64,000 nt of DNA from Paenibacillus_D sp047238105. GTDB taxonomy: Bacteria > Bacillota > Bacilli > Paenibacillales > Paenibacillaceae. The number at the start of each line of letters is the position of its first letter. Positions within the stretch are counted from its first letter, which is position 1. A program made the translations under genes and the position numbers. The stretch spans positions 5,084,001 to 5,148,000 of the forward strand of contig NZ_JBDFMD010000001.1 of assembly GCF_047238105.1 (NCBI RefSeq), read 5' to 3'. The notes beneath the pieces are model-generated. The model saw only the letters and a list, made by a program, of their open reading frames with translations. It ran no database searches and was not told where the DNA came from. Positions 61,847 through 64,000 of the stretch are shown here, piece by piece.

Positions 61847-63259
61847 ATGTATAACAATCGAAAACGGAATGGTACTGTAATCTCTTTATTAACAATGACT
61901 ATGCTGCTGGCCGCATGCGGAAGCAACGCTGCTACCAACGCGCCGCCCAGTAATGGGAACACATCTGCTCCACCGGTGACCGCGGAGAGCAACGATACAG
62001 CGGAAGGCGGCAATGCCGATCTTTCAGGGACATTGAAAGTCCAGTTGGTGGGCGATTTCTCCATGGAAGACAAAACGGATGCGATCTCGGGCAATACATC
62101 CAGAGGCGTAAAGGTGCTTAAGGAAGAGTTTGAGAAGCAATATCCCAATGCAAACGTGGAGTTTATTCTGATGGGTTGGGACAACTACAACGAAAAGACG
62201 CAAACCATGCTGCAGTCGGGAGCAGCTGACGTGTACCAAGTGCCTGGCATCGCGACGTTTACGGAGCAAGGCTTGCTGGAGCCGCTAAAGCCTTACATCG
62301 AGCGGGATAACTTCGATCTTGGCGTCTATCTGGACGGCCAGGTGGACGGTTGGAGGACGATGGGGCCGGATGATCAAGAGCCGCAAATCTACGGCTTGCC
62401 ATTTATCGGCGACACCAGAGTCATCGTATACGACAGCCAGCTGTTCGAAGACTGGGGAGTGGAGCCGCTGTCGGAATCCCCGACGCTCGATGAAATTATG
62501 GAGAAGGCTGCGGCCATGACGGGCACGAATCCGAAAACCGGCGAGCAAAACTACGGCTTGGCTTACAAAGGATCGGATGCCGCAGATACGGTTATGAATA
62601 TCAACGAAGCGCTTGGCGGACAGTGGGGCGAAGGTTTCTTGTGGCAGAGCATGAAGCTCGAATTTGACAGCGATACGATGATCCAGGCAATGGATTGGCT
62701 GAAAGAAGCGACCAAGTATGCGCCGGCAGGCGTATTGGCGGGACAAGGCTTTGAGAATTTTCTTCGCGACAACAATAACGTTGCGATTCATTTGCGCATG
62801 CCCCCAGGCTTTATTAATGAAGCTGAGACATTTGGCCAGGAGGACCGGTACCAGGCTGCCTTGCTATTCAAGAATCCGACGACCGGCACGGGCAGCATGT
62901 TCGCGGGCAGTCCGTTTTCCATCGGCGCTTCAGCCAATAATAAGGATCTTGCGTGGGAATGGCTTAAGTTTAGCAGCAGCGAAATGTTCCAGCAATACAT
63001 GTGGACCGATCAGCGTTCACACAGCATGCCGGTCATAAAAGCGGCTGCCGATTGGGACAGCGTAAAAGAGATCCCGCAAATGGAAGTCATATTGAAGAGC
63101 ATGAGCCAGTTGTGGACGCCGCGTTACCCGTACCGTGCCGGCCAGCCGCGTTACATTTTGTCCGAAAACGTGGAGCGCGTGTTGCTAGGCGAGTTGTCTG
63201 CGGCGGATGCCATGAAGAAGGCGCAAGAAGAAAGCGCCAAGTGGTTAAAGCAGCAGTAG
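61847..63259 (+). CDS. Extracellular solute-binding lipoprotein (CUT1)
   Basis: The 470-residue protein has a signal peptide with lipobox LLAAC, an Asn/Ser/Pro-rich linker and the family 1 binding fold (GTLKVQLVGDFSMEDK at the start of the mature part; SGAADVYQVPGIA in the ligand lobe). GGAGGG precedes the ATG. It is the last gene of the operon that contains PHP and GDPD enzymes, so its ligand may be a phosphodiester or a sugar linked to one; UgpB-like specificity is only inferred. Confidence 0.92.
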   Translation: MYNNRKRNGTVISLLTMTMLLAACGSNAATNAPPSNGNTSAPPVTAESNDTAEGGNADLSGTLKVQLVGDFSMEDKTDAISGNTSRGVKVLKEEFEKQYPNANVEFILMGWDNYNEKTQTMLQSGAADVYQVPGIATFTEQGLLEPLKPYIERDNFDLGVYLDGQVDGWRTMGPDDQEPQIYGLPFIGDTRVIVYDSQLFEDWGVEPLSESPTLDEIMEKAAAMTGTNPKTGEQNYGLAYKGSDAADTVMNINEALGGQWGEGFLWQSMKLEFDSDTMIQAMDWLKEATKYAPAGVLAGQGFENFLRDNNNVAIHLRMPPGFINEAETFGQEDRYQAALLFKNPTTGTGSMFAGSPFSIGASANNKDLAWEWLKFSSSEMFQQYMWTDQRSHSMPVIKAAADWDSVKEIPQMEVILKSMSQLWTPRYPYRAGQPRYILSENVERVLLGELSAADAMKKAQEESAKWLKQQ

Positions 63260-63359
63260 TAAAAGAATAGCACGGCATGCCCGGCCCCATCGGGACAGGC
63301 TCCCCCGTACCAGGTGACTCGGGCAGAGGGAGCGCGTTGTCCAGTGGAAGCCGGGCTTC

Positions 63360-64000
63360 TTAAGCGAGAATGGCTGCCTTCTTCTCGTCAATCTCCCATG
63401 CGAGCGGTTCGCCCGCCAGATACCGGCCGAGCTCGTCCGCCATAAACATACCCATCCGAGCGACCTCGTTGCCCATACTGCCGGCGATATGGGGCGTCAG
63501 CACCACGTTGGGCAGCGTATACAAGGGGGAGTCGTCAGCCGGGGGCTCAGGGTAGGTCACGTCCAGAATCGCAAACAAGTCCGGCCGCGCCTGCAGCGCC
63601 TCGATCATCTCAGGCTCGCGGACAATCGCGCCGCGCGCCGTGTTCAGGAATGTGGCGCCAGGTTTCATGCGGCGAAAATGCTCACCGGTGATCATGCCCA
63701 CCGTTTCTTCCAGCCATGGCGCGTGAAGAGAAACGACATCGGAGCGTTCGAACAGCTCGTCAAGCGAGCACAGCTGCACGCCCATCGCCTCGGCTTGTTC
63801 CCGGGTTGCGAAGGGATCGTACGCGATAACGTTCATATCGTAAGCTTTGAGCCGCTGGCACACTTGCCGCGCGATCATGCCCAGCGAGATCAGACCGACC
63901 GTACTGCCAAAGGTGCCTACGACGGGGATATCCAGTTTAATACGGTTGTTCGTTTTGCGGTCCTGGTAAGCGCGGGACAAGCGCCAGCCGTTTTTCAGCG
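63360..64000 (-). CDS. D-isomer-specific 2-hydroxyacid dehydrogenase, partial (N-terminus outside window)
   Basis: The visible C-terminal 213 codons cover the NAD-binding domain and the return to the catalytic domain: TVGLISLGMIARQV with a glycine motif, Arg in NTARGAIV, Glu in the TYPEPP segment and His in LTPHIAGS, the Arg-Glu-His set of this family. The frame runs off the right edge, where LKNGWRLSRAY is readable upstream. It is convergent with the importer operon. Substrate (phosphoglycerate, glyoxylate or other) is unknown. Confidence 0.9.
   Translation of the reverse strand, partial: LKNGWRLSRAYQDRKTNNRIKLDIPVVGTFGSTVGLISLGMIARQVCQRLKAYDMNVIAYDPFATREQAEAMGVQLCSLDELFERSDVVSLHAPWLEETVGMITGEHFRRMKPGATFLNTARGAIVREPEMIEALQARPDLFAILDVTYPEPPADDSPLYTLPNVVLTPHIAGSMGNEVARMGMFMADELGRYLAGEPLAWEIDEKKAAILA

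Overview
The window comes from a high-GC member of the Paenibacillaceae (Paenibacillus or Cohnella type). The signs are Gram-positive lipoproteins, S-layer-homology anchoring, LplABC- and Gan-type CUT1 importers without their own ATPase genes, AraC regulators with membrane-spanning sensor parts, PRD antiterminators and AGGAGG-type ribosome binding sites. It is almost entirely a carbohydrate-scavenging region: four CUT1 ABC importers, one complete phosphotransferase system (PTS), several glycan-degrading enzymes, and a local regulator for nearly every module. No tRNA, rRNA or CRISPR was seen.

Layout. 1-3139: 3' end of an alanine racemase gene, a Gfo/Idh/MocA oxidoreductase, a PEP-mutase-family enzyme and a decayed oxidoreductase. 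3158-7211: an amino-sugar or galactitol-type catabolic locus (DeoR regulator, class II aldolase, SIS isomerase/deaminase) divergent from a ROK kinase, with back-to-back promoters around a palindrome. 7259-19038: a lipoprotein, an AraC-type sensor/regulator, an LplB/LplC/binding-protein importer and a very large non-secreted lyase-like protein. 19039-21622: a small secreted protein followed by a repeat-rich gene desert with a histidine-kinase relic. 21623-26946 (minus): an operon glcT-EIIA-EIICB-HPr-EI. Divergent from it, 27009-37515: an importer followed by a huge SLH-anchored GH89 alpha-N-acetylglucosaminidase gene carrying a frameshift. 37784-43517: a secreted protein, a TetR/SDR pair and a TetR-controlled ABC exporter. 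43532-54351 (minus): a galactan locus (LacI regulator, intracellular GH53, binding protein and two permeases, secreted GH53) followed by a secreted beta-helix protein. 54454-57155: a second LacI gene and an intact IS66-type insertion with an 8-bp target duplication. 57156-63259: repeats, a 28-bp perfect palindrome, then PHP hydrolase, GDPD-family enzyme and a fourth importer. The right edge holds part of a hydroxyacid dehydrogenase gene.

How the parts work together. The PTS operon and the divergent importer/GH89 cluster both begin with a promoter, a short RNA hairpin resembling a GlcT-type ribonucleic antiterminator (RAT), and an overlapping intrinsic terminator. One PRD antiterminator may therefore control sugar phosphotransfer and oligosaccharide import together. 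The HPr in this operon keeps its catalytic His but has Asn in place of the regulatory Ser46, and EI is encoded beside it, so this looks like a private phosphorelay that HPr kinase cannot modify. Intergenic space is also unusual: at least four unrelated sequences form tandem arrays with the same 50-51 bp period, and one lies in a dispersed repeat whose two copies differ by exactly two units.
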